64,000 nucleotides of DNA from Sabethes cyaneus (GCF_943734655.1 NC_071355.1:26294768-26358767); one strand, 5' to 3'; shown: positions 1 to 10,649, counted from the first letter of the stretch. Made by a program: numbers and translations. Notes: generated from the letters alone by a model not told the origin.

Positions 1-957
1 CTTTTGTCCAACGACCTACGACCTTTCTTCGCGCCACGAACCCTACTCTCTCTCTCTCTCTAGCTGATCGTTTTCCTGACATGCTAGCTCGACTCCATTT
101 TTCCGCCCCCTGGTGGTGGGTGGGTGGAAACCGTTGACGCGTGGCTGCGTGCGTCGCCGGGGAAAGCTGTTTGCAATACAGTATTTCAACTATTTTCTTG
201 ACCATTTATTCTGTGACATTTGTTAAACATTTTACACGCGCGACAGTCTCCTAAATCTTGGGCGGAGACTAGGCCGACGGTTACACTCGAATGGGGACTA
301 GAAATGTTTATTGTTGACAGTCTTCATTGCAGGACAGACTAGTTTTAACTTAGATTATTTATTGCGTTTATAAAACTGCTAGTTGAGCCCGAATCTTACG
401 ATCCGGAAAATATAAAGATCTCTTCAGAAAACTGCGGATACATTCCATTGGTCAGTGTTTGCGAGGATGTTTAATCGTTGTATTAGTTCTTTGAGTTCTC
501 ATATTGCATAATATAGCTCTAAGATATTGTACATAAAAGGGTCTTACCCGGAAACTGAAACAAATAGTTTTTATGCTCGCATTGGATTTTATTTAACTGA
601 ATAAAAACATTATCTCCACTATGCTGAATCTATAGGTGGGCAAAGTAACTCTTTTGTGTGAGTGGCTTTGAACCGTCCTTTTTCTGCCGCAATTCGATTC
701 ATACGGTCGATTTTAGGTTAGGCAGAACCAAGTGATAAAATTCTGTCTTCGAGAAAAACGCATTCAAAGTTTGCTGCTCTGAATGGTTTATAGCTATCAA
801 TCGTTCGAAATCATCTTATAACTCTGGCTGTTTGCAACATTTATGTGGTCTGATTAGTAAAATGTTGCTTAGAAAATGCTTGATCGTTTGCTGTCATTAA
901 CTCATTTTTTCAAATTTCGGTCTTGGTCTGGTCTGATTTAACACCGACCATGTGATA
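1..957. other. Non-coding stretch, no feature recognised
   Basis: I see no gene here. A short (CT)n run lies near 45-61 and a GGTGG-rich patch near 110-128. The rest is ordinary AT-rich sequence, ending at the border of the minisatellite. Confidence 0.5.
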
Positions 958-1833
958 TCTCGACAAGCAGGCTATCGAGTTGAGGGCGAGTCGAGCATGC
1001 GATTCAAGCTGTCGAGTCAAGTGGTTATCGAGCAGTCAAGTCGAGCAGTTGAATTAAGCTGTTCAGTCAAGTAGTACAGTCTACCAGTTCAGTCGAACTG
1101 TTGAATCGAGCAGTCTAGTTGAACAGTTGTGTCCAGTAGTCGAATCAAACAGTTTAGTCCAGCAGTCGGGTCAAGTGGTTCAGTCGAGCAGTTAAGTTTC
1201 GCAGTGAAATCTAGCAGTTGAGTCAAGCAGTCGAGTTGAATTGAGTAGTAGATTCGAGCAATTCGATCGAGTAGTGTAGTCGAGCAGTTGAATCGAGCAG
1301 TCAAGTCGACTGCGTGCTCAAGTCGAGCAGTTGAGTCGAGCAGCCGGTTCGAATAGTTCAATCGAGTAGTTGAGTCAAGCAGTTGAGTCGAGTAGTTTAG
1401 CCCAGCAGTTGAGTCGAGTCGAGCAGTTGAATCGAGTCGAGCAGTTGAATCGAGTAGTCCAGTCTAGCAATTGAATCGAGCAGTTAAGTCAAGCAGTTGA
1501 GTCGGGCTGCCAAGTCGAGTGTTTAACTCGAGGAGTGAAATCAAGTCGTCAAGCTGTCAAGTCGAGCAGTTCAATCGTGCAGCTAAGTCAAGCAGTCGAA
1601 TCAATCAAGTTAAGTCGAGTAGTACACTGGAGCAGTTGAATCGAGCTGTTCAGTCAAGTAGTCAAATCAATCTGTCCAATCAAGCAGTTGAGTCGAGCAG
1701 TCGAATCGAACAGTTCAGTCGAGCAGCTCAGTTGAGCAGTCCAGTCGAGTAATCGAATCGAGCAGCCTAATCGACCAGTCCAGTCGAGCAGTCTAGTCAA
1801 CCGGTTGAGCAATCGAGTAGTCCAGCAGTCGAC
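958..1833. repeat. 13-bp minisatellite, about 65 degenerate units
   Basis: The region is built from diverged copies of a 13-bp unit close to TGAGTCGAGCAGT, with some units stretched to 18 bp by a second GAGTC. Since 13 is not a multiple of 3, three units make a 39-bp (13-codon) period. Open frames therefore appear on both strands: 1089-1361 minus with a recurring Leu-Leu-Asp pattern, and 1519-1752 plus with a recurring Ser-Ser-Ser pattern. These are products of repeat arithmetic and probably not genes. Units differ at many positions, so the array looks old or slowly homogenised. Confidence 0.9.
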
Positions 1834-2137
1834 CAGTGAGATGACTGAGAATAGAACTCATTGCTATGAAAACATGACGTCCTGTCAGGAGCCTGTTTTT
1901 AATATCCGATAAGTCTCTTATGACCTGTCAATGTCAAAGACCTGGTTTTGGCTACAGACAAGCCTCTTATACAAATAGATTTTTGATAATTTTCATATCG
2001 AACACATGGCTTGCATCGGTGCCAAGCCTACAACAAGCATGCACTGGATCATTCTGGCCATACGTTGTTCGATGCGTCGGTGACGTGTACTTTCGCAGAT
2101 TTCGACGAGGCGCTTCAAAAGGTAACAGGAACGGATA

Positions 2138-2420
2138 GTGTGAGGAACGGGGAACAGGAATTACAGATAATTACAAAAAATGACTGAAAAACAAGAGGAA
2201 AATCAGTACGAAAAATAAAAAAATGGGACAGTGATAGGAGAAAAATGGAACATTGAAAGAGAAAATACGAGACAGAAAAAAGGAAAATGAAGGAAAAAAA
2301 AACAACGGAAGGAAAATGTAGCAAAGTGAGAGCAAAAACCAGGAAAACGGTACAGAAAAGAATAAAAAACGGAACTGGAAGAAAGAACAGAAAAAGATAA
2401 AACGTGTGAGAGAGTAAGAC
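2138..2420. repeat. Purine-rich low-complexity tract
   Basis: The plus strand is almost all A and G, with recurring gaaaa, gggaa and ggaaaa words. Open frames on the minus strand (for example 2115-2669) are rich in Phe, Leu and Ser only because the complement is pyrimidine-rich. I see no coding signal. It resembles in style the pyrimidine-rich tract near the other end of the window (61.3-63.4 kb), but the word composition differs. Confidence 0.6.
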
Positions 2421-2615
2421 AAAAGATGCCCATCCTAATTTCAAGTAATACTTCGTGTCTAATGTCGTGTCTATGTTAAAATTCAAGTCTAATTTAAAAT
2501 ACTTCTTACTTCTACCAGTAGAGAACCAGGGTGACTCTTGCTGACGGCTGACTCTGTCAACAATTCTTTTCCACTGTACTTGGTCCAGGGCTACTAGTCG
2601 CCAATTCGTTGAGCC

Positions 2616-2690
2616 TAGGGCTGTCCAACCGGTATTACCGGTAACACCGAAAACGGTAATACCGTCCAATTTTTGGACACCGGTTTTGGA
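2616..2690 (+). mobile_element. Single end of a hAT-like non-autonomous element
   Basis: It starts TAGGGCTGTCCAACCGGTA and continues with inverted and direct ACCGGT, TTACCGG and GGTAATACCG words. A TAGGG start followed by CCGG-rich subterminal repeats is typical of some hAT MITEs. I found no matching second end, so it is called as a truncated end. The hAT assignment is an inference from the terminus style. Confidence 0.4.
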
Positions 2691-2744
2691 AAGGCAAAAA
2701 ACTGTTTTTTTTCAGTTCCTTTAAAATTTTGCTTCGACTATATA

Positions 2745-3782
2745 CAGGGGTTAGATAAAATGATTGGGACAGGCAAAATTTTGATGAAATTCAAACGGCC
2801 GTAACTTCCATAAAATTGGATATTTTTAGATGAAACTAATTGCATTCGATGGAAATTTTTTCTAAACTTTCAAAACCATTTTAAGATTCGCAATAGTCAG
2901 CGGAAACCGAAGATATTCCGGGTTATCTGGGGGCATGTCAAAAACTGATTTTTTTCATCGCTTGTATCTTTTTCTATCCTGAAAATTTATTCATATTCAT
3001 ATTTTATCCCAAAAGTAGATTTCATTTTCAGTCGATGGGTGAAAAAAGAACGGAAATCAGACGAGAAACAACCAAGTTACGACCATTTTCGTAAAATCAG
3101 TACTAGTAACATCTTTTACTCTGACCAGTTTAGGATATAACGCAAACCATGTCAATATGAGCATCAAACATGAAGGTTTTATGAGCCATTTATACTGGGA
3201 GCATTTCCAGGTCCGCAGCGTGCCATGGCAACCCTGTAGCAGGTTCTTGGTACCCCGGCGGAAGTGGTCGTTTCAGGGAATATTCGAAATAATATCAATA
3301 TGGATGTCAAACTTCAGGATTTTTAACCCTCGTGAATATTTGAAGTTTGACATCCATATTGAACTGGTTTTGGTCATATTTTAAAATGGTCATAGAGGTA
3401 AGCCATTACTGGCAACATTTCCAGAACTAATTTCACTAAAATGGCCATATCTCGGTTGTTTCTCGTCGGATTTCCGATCTTTTTTGACCAATCGACTGGA
3501 AATGAAATATAGTTTTGGGATAAAATATAAAAATAATAAATTTTCATGATAGAAAAAGATACAGGCGATCCAAAAAATCAGTTTTTGATATACCACCAGA
3601 CAACGTGGAATATCTCTGGTGACCGTTGACTTTTGCTAATTTTGAAATATTTTAGGAAAACTAGAAAAATTTCCCCGCCGTATGCAATTAGTTTCATCAA
3701 AAAATGTCCAATTTTGTAAAAGTTATGGCCGTTTGAAATTCATCAAAATTTTGCCTGTCCGGATTATTTTGTCTAACCCCTC
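2745..3782. mobile_element. Long hairpin MITE, about 1.04 kb
   Basis: The left end CAGGGGTTAGATAAAATGAT and the right end TTTTGTCTAACCCCT are inverted copies. Homology continues inward for roughly 380 bp per arm: GGGACAGGCAAAATTTTGAT on the left matches ATCAAAATTTTGCCTGTCC on the right, and arm sequence around 3060 is mirrored around 3450. At the apex a perfect 21-bp inverted repeat (3296-3316 with 3341-3361, core GATGTCAAACTTCA) is separated by 24 bp. A TA precedes the left end; the right flank has drifted. No transposase frame is present, so this is non-autonomous, probably mariner-type by its TA and CAGGGG end. Confidence 0.8.
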
Positions 3783-4121
3783 CGATATTGAAGAAGAACC
3801 AAATTTGATAAAAAATTGTAAAACTCACAGAAAAACCATTTGGTGTTAATGCTGAAGAGATTCTTCGACTATTAGCAATGATAAAAGTGAACCTCTGGGT
3901 TAAATAATTGGAGATTTCAACCCGTTTGAGGCACAGTCGAGCATCTTTGCTGTAGAAATGATTCATTGTATGAGTCAGACATCGCGTTTCAATTTATTTT
4001 TGAACAACTTTATATTCAATCCACCAAATTATTGGAATCTCTCTGCCAGGAAAGACTTTGGAACATTCTTCAAGTCCTTCGAGCAGTGTTGCGAAGCCCG
4101 CATTCGTGTGGTCTAATTCAA
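3783..4121. other. Non-coding spacer between two MITEs
   Basis: About 340 bp with no convincing reading frame or repeat. The open frames overlapping it (for example 3697-3966 minus) extend out of the hairpin MITE arm and show no family motif. Confidence 0.4.
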
Positions 4122-5048
4122 GGGTAGGAGAGTGTCGTCGTGGTTGGGCCACGTTTTGGAATTCGTCCATAACTTTCGTTTCAAAAGGAATTTTGGAAAT
4201 CTAAATACATCGTTGCAAAGGTCTAAGAATAAGGTATATTCCCGAAAAGTTTTGAACTGATTGCTTGAAAAATAAAAAAGTTATAGGCATTTACGTGAAC
4301 ACAAAAAATGTTGTCATAGTCGGGTCATGTTGTACAGGTTGGGCCACCGCAGAAAATCTAAGACATACGTATTGAAATTCTATATAGAGGCATGAAAAGA
4401 ATGAATTCCATGAGCAACGGCTCATATATGTACAAATACCCTATTTTTAATTGCATTTTTGCGAAATTTTGGCGATCTTGTAAAATCAGTATTGCTACAA
4501 TCGCCTTTTCCGAATTGTACAACTACAATGAAATAACAACAAAAATCCAAGTATTTATCGTATTAATTTTGCTTCATTTCATCACATTTTACGTGACTGA
4601 CATTCTCTAGCGATTATTGCGCTTCTGCGCTTAAAACTATGGTGGCCCAACCATGACTACTCAAGTGACCCGACCTGTACAAATAGCGCTTTTCTAGTAT
4701 TTCACCTTAGCCTTCCCAAACACCTTACTGGAGGGGATTTTTCTATAGTCTACGTGTGCAGCACAACACACTTCATACATTTTCAAAATTTATCTCGATA
4801 ATTGCATTTCATGAATCATTTCTTGAAGAAAAGTTCATTGCGCGTGGAAAACTTTTTTTTGGAAGATTTAGTCACTGAATTCAGTACGGGTGTTTTGAAT
4901 ACACGATTGAAACTCACAATATTGTGAAAAGTTAGCTATCACAGTAAGAAGTTTTGCAATGATTGTATCATAGATATCATGAGTTACTAAAACTGTAAAA
5001 TCGTGATGGCCCGACCATAACAGTGGCCCGACGATTACGACAATACCC
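4122..5048. mobile_element. MITE with end-like motif repeated internally
   Basis: The left end GGGTAGGAGAGTGTCGTCG and the right end CGACAATACCC form imperfect inverted ends; the mirrored GGTTGGGCCAC word of the left end corresponds to GTGGCCCGACG on the right. The word recurs inside: GGTTGGGCCAC at 4142 and 4337, and its complement (GTGGCCCAACC or TGGCCCGACCA) at 4642, about 5006 and 5023. Such subterminal repeats are usually transposase-binding sites. No clear target duplication and no transposase frame are seen. Confidence 0.6.
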
Positions 5049-5299
5049 TACTTATTCTAACGAACACCGCGGCATACTCATCGCTTTCGGATTCTCGCTC
5101 TCGTATTTAGCTTACAGCCACGGTAGTCACTCACGCTCGTCACTGCAACCCGAGCCTCTGCTACCGATTACTCGCAAGAGTTCGCACTCCCGCCCGTAAG
5201 TAAAATCGCGGGCGAAGTAAAAGAGAAAAAAAATAATGCAAAATCTGCATCCCAGTGTGCCACTAGCCCTCATGTGTAGTTGGTTGGGCTCACGAGTTG
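5049..5299. other. Non-coding spacer
   Basis: A moderately GC-rich stretch with nothing recognisable, leading into the first codons of a LINE remnant. Confidence 0.4.
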
Positions 5300-5789
5300 T
5301 TTAACTCGCTAGAGGGCTATGAAGAAAGATGCTAGGAGGCTGTGGGTTCGCTGGCAAATGACTGTACTTTGGGTTGTTTTTAAGATTTGGCAGGAGGAGA
5401 AGCTACCGGAGGAGTTGATGGAAGGAGTGGTATGTCCCATTTAAAAAAGGGCGATCAGCTGGACCGCTTCAACTATCGCGGCATAATGCTGGTAATCGTC
5501 ACCTACAATACACTATCCCAGATCCTGTTATGTCGGCTGCCACCGATAGCATAAGTTTTCGTAATGAATTATCAAGCGGGCTTTATAGGAACTTGCGCTT
5601 TTATGAACCAAATTAACTTCTACCATCCAATGGACATAACAGAAATGTCGGGAGTGCAGTGTGCCTACGCATCACGCCTTTATTGACTTGAATGCAGCAT
5701 ATGATACAGTCGATCGAGATCAGTCATCATAGATAATGCTTGAGCATGGTTTCCAGATAAACTTATGTAACAGATCAGAACTATATTGG
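5300..5789 (+). pseudogene. RTE/JAM-like LINE reverse transcriptase, N-terminal half, broken
   Basis: Translation in shifting frames gives recognisable reverse-transcriptase blocks: EELMEGVVCPI, then KKGDQLDRFNYRGI (normally KKGD..NYRGITLLN), then LSQILLCRLPPIA, then AAYDTVDRDQ, the first catalytic-Asp region, and IMLEHGF. In-frame stops follow VVCPI and other blocks. The domain is interrupted at 5790-5797 by a hAT-type MITE and resumes at 7061. The family is a non-LTR retrotransposon polymerase that would copy its RNA at a nicked target. RTE/JAM-like is my best guess for clade, from memory of mosquito elements. No functional protein can be made. Confidence 0.75.
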
Positions 5790-5797
5790 ATCGAGTG

Positions 5798-7052
5798 TAG
5801 AGATGGTCGGGTCTTGGGTTTTCAGACCCGAAACCCGAAAAAAACCCGAACCCGGCCCGAACCCGACGGGTTGACGCTTTTACTAGGTGTCGGGTTCGGG
5901 TCGGGCTCGGGTTTGGCCAAAAAAATATTCGGGTTCGGGTCGGGTTCGGGCTTAGCGAAAAAAATAAGTACGGGTTTCGGGTTTGGGTAATGAGAAACCG
6001 AACCATCTCCACATTCAGTTGTTGTAAAAGTATTATTTTAACATAATAAAACAAGCAGTACTTTAATGATATTTAGTATGACTCAGATATCAGCTACACT
6101 GGACTGGTTGCTTTTTAGACGGTTTAGTCTTTTCAGATTTAGATCGAGTTTAGACCAAAAGTTATATATTCCAGAATTCGTTAGTTGGATCATGTCATAA
6201 CTGCGCCCAAACTAGTGATTGGGTGGACTGACAAAAAGTTTCGTGCCTCGGAATAGTTGTAAGTTTAGCTGCCTTTAACACTAAACATATCGTCGTGAAG
6301 GGGTCATTTGACCCATTGCTTTTCCGGTCTTCTCGCGAAAAATATTTGTAGAGTGAAGTCGATATGTTTAGTGTTAAAATCAATCCCTTTTATGTTTGCA
6401 ACCCTTAAACTAAGATGCTAGTGCTTTAGACTAATAGCTTTCAGCTATTAGATACCGGTATAACATAATGAAACAAGATCCAAGCATTTCAAAATAATTT
6501 TTCATGTAAATTTTTCTTTTCGCTTTTTACAGGTTTCATAGAAAACTTAAGAGATATACCCGTGAAAAGTGAAAGAAACGATTCTAGTGTATACATTAAT
6601 ATTTTATAATTTTCAATTCAGTTCCAAAAGAAAGGTGAAAAAAACCTAAAATTTTAAATGAATTTTAGAGCTCGACCGTTATGGAGAATACGAAAGGAAA
6701 ACTGCCGAGATTTAAATCGATGTGTGAGTTTTATGAAAATTAATATAAAATTCAAGTTCAGGGCAAGATCAAATTTAACATAATATAAAAATTGGGGTTC
6801 AGATCGGGTTTTGGTTTGGCCGAAAAAAAATTCGGGTTCTGGTCGGGTCGGTTTCGGGCTTAGCAGAAAAAATAAATCCGGGTTCGGGTCGGGTTCGGGT
6901 TTGACCAAAAATAAAATTTCGAGTTCGGGTCGGGCTCGGGCTTGACAGAAAATAAAAATTCGGGTTCGGGTCGGGTCCGGGTTCGACAGCAAACAAATTT
7001 TCGGGCCCGGGTCGGGTTCGGGCTTGGAAAATATGAAACCCGACCATCTCTA
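5798..7052. mobile_element. hAT-type MITE with (TCGGGT) arrays and an 8-bp target duplication
   Basis: The left end TAGAGATGGTCGGGT and the right end ACCCGACCATCTCTA are perfect inverted repeats. They are flanked by identical 8-bp direct repeats ATCGAGTG at 5790-5797 and 7053-7060, the target-duplication length of hAT transposons. Next to each end lies an array of GGGTTCGGG and GGTCGGG words separated by A-rich spacers (5812-5990 and 6790-7035), facing inward in opposite senses. Open frames over the arrays (such as 5736-5990 plus) are low-complexity artefacts. No transposase is encoded. The insertion splits a LINE reverse transcriptase and itself carries a 95-bp TTAA MITE at 6279. Confidence 0.88.
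6279..6373. mobile_element. 95-bp TTAA MITE nested in the hAT MITE
   Basis: Perfect 14-bp inverted ends CACTAAACATATCG (6279-6292) and CGATATGTTTAGTG (6360-6373) are bordered by TTAA at 6275-6278 and 6374-6377. TTAA duplication is the signature of piggyBac-type transposition. A second inverted word, GGGTCATTTGACCC, lies just inside the left end. It is the youngest layer of a three-deep nest: LINE, then hAT MITE, then this element. Confidence 0.8.
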
Positions 7053-7060
7053 ATCGAGTG

Positions 7061-7795
7061 ATGTGTTGAGTGATCTACGCCAGACTAAAAGCGGAGCCTA
7101 GGAAGACCGGGTTATAGATAATTGCTTCGAAGACCAAATACATAAAAAGAAACGTCACAAAGGAGACGAACGCATACCTTCCATACGGCCGGTAACGGTG
7201 GCGAACTAGAAGTGGTTGATGAGTTCGTGTATTTGGGTTTGCTGGTAACCGCGGATAATAACATTAGTAAGGGAGATCCAGCAGCATTCAAGCGGAAAAT
7301 TAGGCCTTTTTTACTCTTCGTACGCAGCCATGTGAAGCTGACAATTTACAAAATCCTTATTAGATCAGTTGTTCTTTATGCACTTGATTCTGTGACGCAG
7401 CTCATGGAGGACATACGCGCCCTTACCGTGTTCGAACGATATTTGGCGTGGTACAAACTGAAAGCGGAGGGTGGCGCAGTCACATGAATCACGAGCTTCA
7501 GGCACTGCTTGGAAAGATTCCCATCGTACATCTGGTGAAAATCGATGGGCTACGGTGGACGGGACACATTGTAAGGATGTCGAACGACAGTGCGACGAAA
7601 CTGGTTCTCTTCAACAATCCTACCGACAACTGGAAAACAGGAGCCCAACGTGCAAAACGGCTCGACCATACCGAGAGCAAATTGATACTTTTAAGAAGTG
7701 TGCGAAATTGGCGACGAGTAGCTCAAGATCGAGTTAAAAGGGGACGACTGCTTGAAACAGCAAGAGTCAACCTGGCTCTATGCTGCCGACGATGA
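7061..7795 (+). pseudogene. RTE/JAM-like LINE reverse transcriptase, C-terminal half, broken
   Basis: This continues the LINE interrupted at 5790. Near 7110 the frame reads RKTGL, stop, then SKTKYIKRNV, the thumb-region block in which a substrate Lys-Tyr follows TK. From 7212 comes EVVDEFVYLGLLVTADNNIS, a hallmark of this LINE group, then LTIYKILIRSVVLYALDS. A frameshift near 7450-7490 leads to the C-terminal block MNHELQALLG...DGLRWTGHIVRMSNDSATK and the end at CCRR. The segment carrying the second catalytic Asp pair (FADD) is missing, so the copy is also internally deleted. Confidence 0.8.
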
Positions 7796-7802
7796 CGATT
7801 TT

Positions 7803-8047
7803 CAATTGCATCCTCGTTATAAAACAATCTCGATATAAAACAATTTTTACCTCGATATAAGACACCTTTGACATAACTGGTAACGATACCAGAGCTAATT
7901 TTCCATTCCAAAATCGGCGCCATGAAGATGTTCATTATTTCAAAATAACCCTAAAAATTGTAAACAATTAATAGCTCAAACAATGATAAATAGTTTTTGT
8001 ACTTTTTGAAATTATAGATTGTCGTATTTCGAGGTAGTACAGTATAG
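7803..8047. mobile_element. Possible mariner/pogo-type MITE remnant
   Basis: The left edge has CTCGTTATAAAACAATCTCG and two further TCGATATAA words. The right edge has CGTATTTCGAGGTAGTACAG, which is inverted relative to the left. This ATATCGA-type terminus resembles the pogo-like element at 51701. The match between ends is weak and no target duplication can be fixed. Confidence 0.35.
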
Positions 8048-8058
8048 TAAGGTTAGTA

Positions 8059-8434
8059 CCCAGCTAGCATTTTCATATGTATAAAAAGGTAAAAATCAGC
8101 ATTACGTACAGATATACATGCTAAATAAATCGTATTTTATGCGCAAAATTGGCATATCCGTACTATTTTGGAGGCGATATACGTGATAACGAATAATTTT
8201 GAGCGTTACGACTATGTAAGTATTTATATACGATAATATCCGACTAAGCGCGAGTCGCTCCGTACTACTCTACGATTTTGTGCTGAAAATCGTATGTATG
8301 TCAGTCATTATCATTATATAAGACAGAAAATCAACTTGATCCCACTTTATCCAGCTTTAGTTACGATTTCGAGTTTGCTAGGAGATATTTACGATAGTTT
8401 TCGTACATTGATATACGAGTTGGTGCTAGCTGGG
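8059..8434. mobile_element. CCCAGC-family MITE, complete copy A (376 bp)
   Basis: The left end CCCAGCTAGCATTTTCATAT and the right end GTTGGTGCTAGCTGGG share the inverted core CCCAGCTAGCA. TA dinucleotides at 8057-8058 and 8435-8436 border it, consistent with a mariner-type TA duplication. The inside is AT-rich and non-coding. A second copy in reverse orientation lies at 14841-15210, and a 26-bp piece of the left end lies at 28025-28050. Confidence 0.8.
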
Positions 8435-8436
8435 TA

Positions 8437-8847
8437 CCTCAGGGAACTTTATGACCGTAAGAAATATACCTTTTACTATAGAATAAAATATGTAACGCCT
8501 TGAAAAAGACACCAAAAAAGTGTCGAAACGTTGGGAATACACCAGATCTTCGTCTTGTAAATTTTCCTAGAAGACTACCGTTGCTTAAAATCACTATAAT
8601 TACAATTTTTACACAATTTAATCATCTTCAAAGTAGTTTTGATGTGTCGACATCCGTTGGAATCAATAAAATTGAAACTCGTGCTCATCAGGTGCAATAC
8701 TACTCAACCACCTGAACGATGAAACAGTTTTCGTACACATCATTTAAGCATAGTCCAAATACTACACGAGCGTGGGACTCGCGCGTATAACTGTTGCCTC
8801 TTGTGGCCATCATCACCTTTCCGATCCCGCCGTCGCCGCCGCCTCCG
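8437..8847. other. Non-coding spacer with a small hairpin
   Basis: Most of it is featureless. At 8508-8524 a GACAC/GTGTC stem with an A-rich loop is followed by GAAACGTTGG. The open frames here (8294-8503 and 8500-8715) show no family motif. The last 40 bp before the fold-back element are GCC-rich. Confidence 0.4.
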
Positions 8848-10644
8848 CACAGTGGGACGGCTTTAAAAATAGGCGGACATCAGCTTTTGCGGCGAAACTA
8901 TTAAGTTTTCCGCATTAGTGTCTTCGCAAAAGTTTCTTGGTTTTTAATGTATTTTTTTTGTTAGATAAAAAAAATTACATTAAGGGAGTGGGTCAATATA
9001 TAGAGAAATTAACTTTTTTATTTTAGGTCCAAAATAAACAGTCTCTAAGGAAAAGTGGTAGAGAACGTTTTTTAAAGAGTATTTGGTGAAAGAAGAAAGT
9101 TTCTGTCCCTTAAGGGAAAAAAGATATTGAGCTGCACAATAACAAACCCCCTTAATATCAGTTTCCCTAATTTTACTTGCTTATTTTCATTTTTACGTAG
9201 TTTTGATGTTCAGTAAAGTTTAAGATATAGTAAAAATACATCTTTTTGCTGAAGAGAGCGAAGCTCTAATCTTATGGGATTTTGAGCTGTTACAGTTTTC
9301 ATATAATTTTATAGTCAATTTTAAGGTGATTTATTTCAAAAAGGCGCAAGTATGCGCAGCCAACCTCAACGACTTTAAGTGTTGTGATGTAGTGCCTTTC
9401 ATTTCATGTATATGTCACGGTGGAACACGGTGGAACATTTGAGCAAACTGCGACTAAAATATCACGTTTTACGCCTGGAAAATTACATAAAATAACATAA
9501 CAGACCAATACAAATGGTATAAACCCGTTTAAAATAAAAATAAATTTATTAATATATGATTTAAAAGTTCAATGATGCTATATTTCTAAATAACAGTTCA
9601 TTTCTTCATCGTTAGCTTCGGAGAGTCTGGTTCACGCAATAACTTCAGTGCTGCTTCACTAAATGGCATTTTCTTCCGTTTTGTGTTCTTACCCACTGTT
9701 GAAATTATCGGATCAAATGACAGCATTGAGCGGTTAAATATATCTTGATTTGTAGATACTCTGTGAACATAAGCGAATGCAATTAGGAACAAAATTCAAC
9801 ATATATGATGACTAATATGCACCTTGAAAATTTTGAAACAGCAAACGGGAAGCGGTACTCTTGACTCTTCCGAAGCTAACGATGAAGAAATGAACAGTTA
9901 TTTAGAAATATAGCATCATTGAACTTTTAAATCATATATTAATAAATTTATTTTTATTTTAAACGGATTTATACCATTTGTATTGGTCTGTTATGTTATT
10001 TTATGTAATTTTTCAGGCGTAAAACGTGATATTTTAGTCGCAGTTTGCTCAAATGTTCCACCGTGTTCCACCGTGACATATACATGAAATGAAAGGCACT
10101 ACATTACAACACTTGAAGTCGCTAAGGTTGGCTGCGCATACTTGCGCCTTTTTGAAATAAATCACCTTAAAATTGACTATAAAATTATATGAAAACTGTA
10201 ACAGCTCAAAATCCCATAAGGTTAGAGCTTCGCTCTCTTCAGCAAAAAGATGTATTTTTACTATATCTTAAACTTTACTGAACATCAAAACTACGTAAAA
10301 ATGAAAATAAGCAAGTAAAATTAGGAAAACTGATATTAAGGGGGTTTGTTATTGTTCAGCTCAATATCTTTTTTCCCTTAAGGGATAGAAACTTTCTCTC
10401 TTCATCAAATACTCTTTGAAAAACGTCCTCTACCACTTTTCCTTAGAGACTGTTTATTTTGGACCTAAAATAAAAAAGTTAATTTCTGTATATATTGACC
10501 CACCCCCTTAACGTAATTTTTTTTATCTAACAAAAAAAAATACATTAAAAACCAAGAAACTTTTGCGAAGACACTAATGCGGAAAACTTAATAGTTTTGC
10601 CGCAAAAGCTGATGTCCGCCTATTTTTAAAGCCGTCCCACTGTG
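8848..10644. mobile_element. Fold-back element with about 780-bp inverted arms
   Basis: The left terminus CACAGTGGGACGGC and the right terminus GCCGTCCCACTGTG are perfect inverted copies. Reading both arms by eye I count about 20 differences over roughly 780 bp, near 97% identity. The arms run about 8848-9625 and 9867-10644, leaving a unique centre of about 240 bp. Flanking 5-bp repeats CTCCG (8843-8847 and 10645-10649) look like a target duplication. A minus-strand frame at 9598-9792 (64 aa, Lys-rich end) crosses the left arm and centre; it matches nothing I know. With no transposase, it is a non-autonomous fold-back or MITE-type element, and a transcript across it would form a long hairpin. 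Confidence 0.88.
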
Positions 10645-10649
10645 CTCCG

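Noticed and set aside
2115..2669. 184-codon minus-strand frame rich in Phe, Leu and Ser
   Set aside because: It lies over purine-rich low-complexity DNA and extends into unrelated sequence; it has no domain or signal pattern.
5736..7047. Gly-Phe-Gly-Ser or Pro-Asp-Pro-Thr-Arg rich frames
   Set aside because: They translate the GGGTTCGGG subterminal arrays of the hAT MITE. The telomere-like look of these arrays is also rejected, since they are bounded by 15-bp inverted ends and an 8-bp duplication.
9598..9792. 64-codon frame in the centre of the fold-back element
   Set aside because: It runs from an arm into the unique centre and shows no motif; too short and isolated to call a gene.
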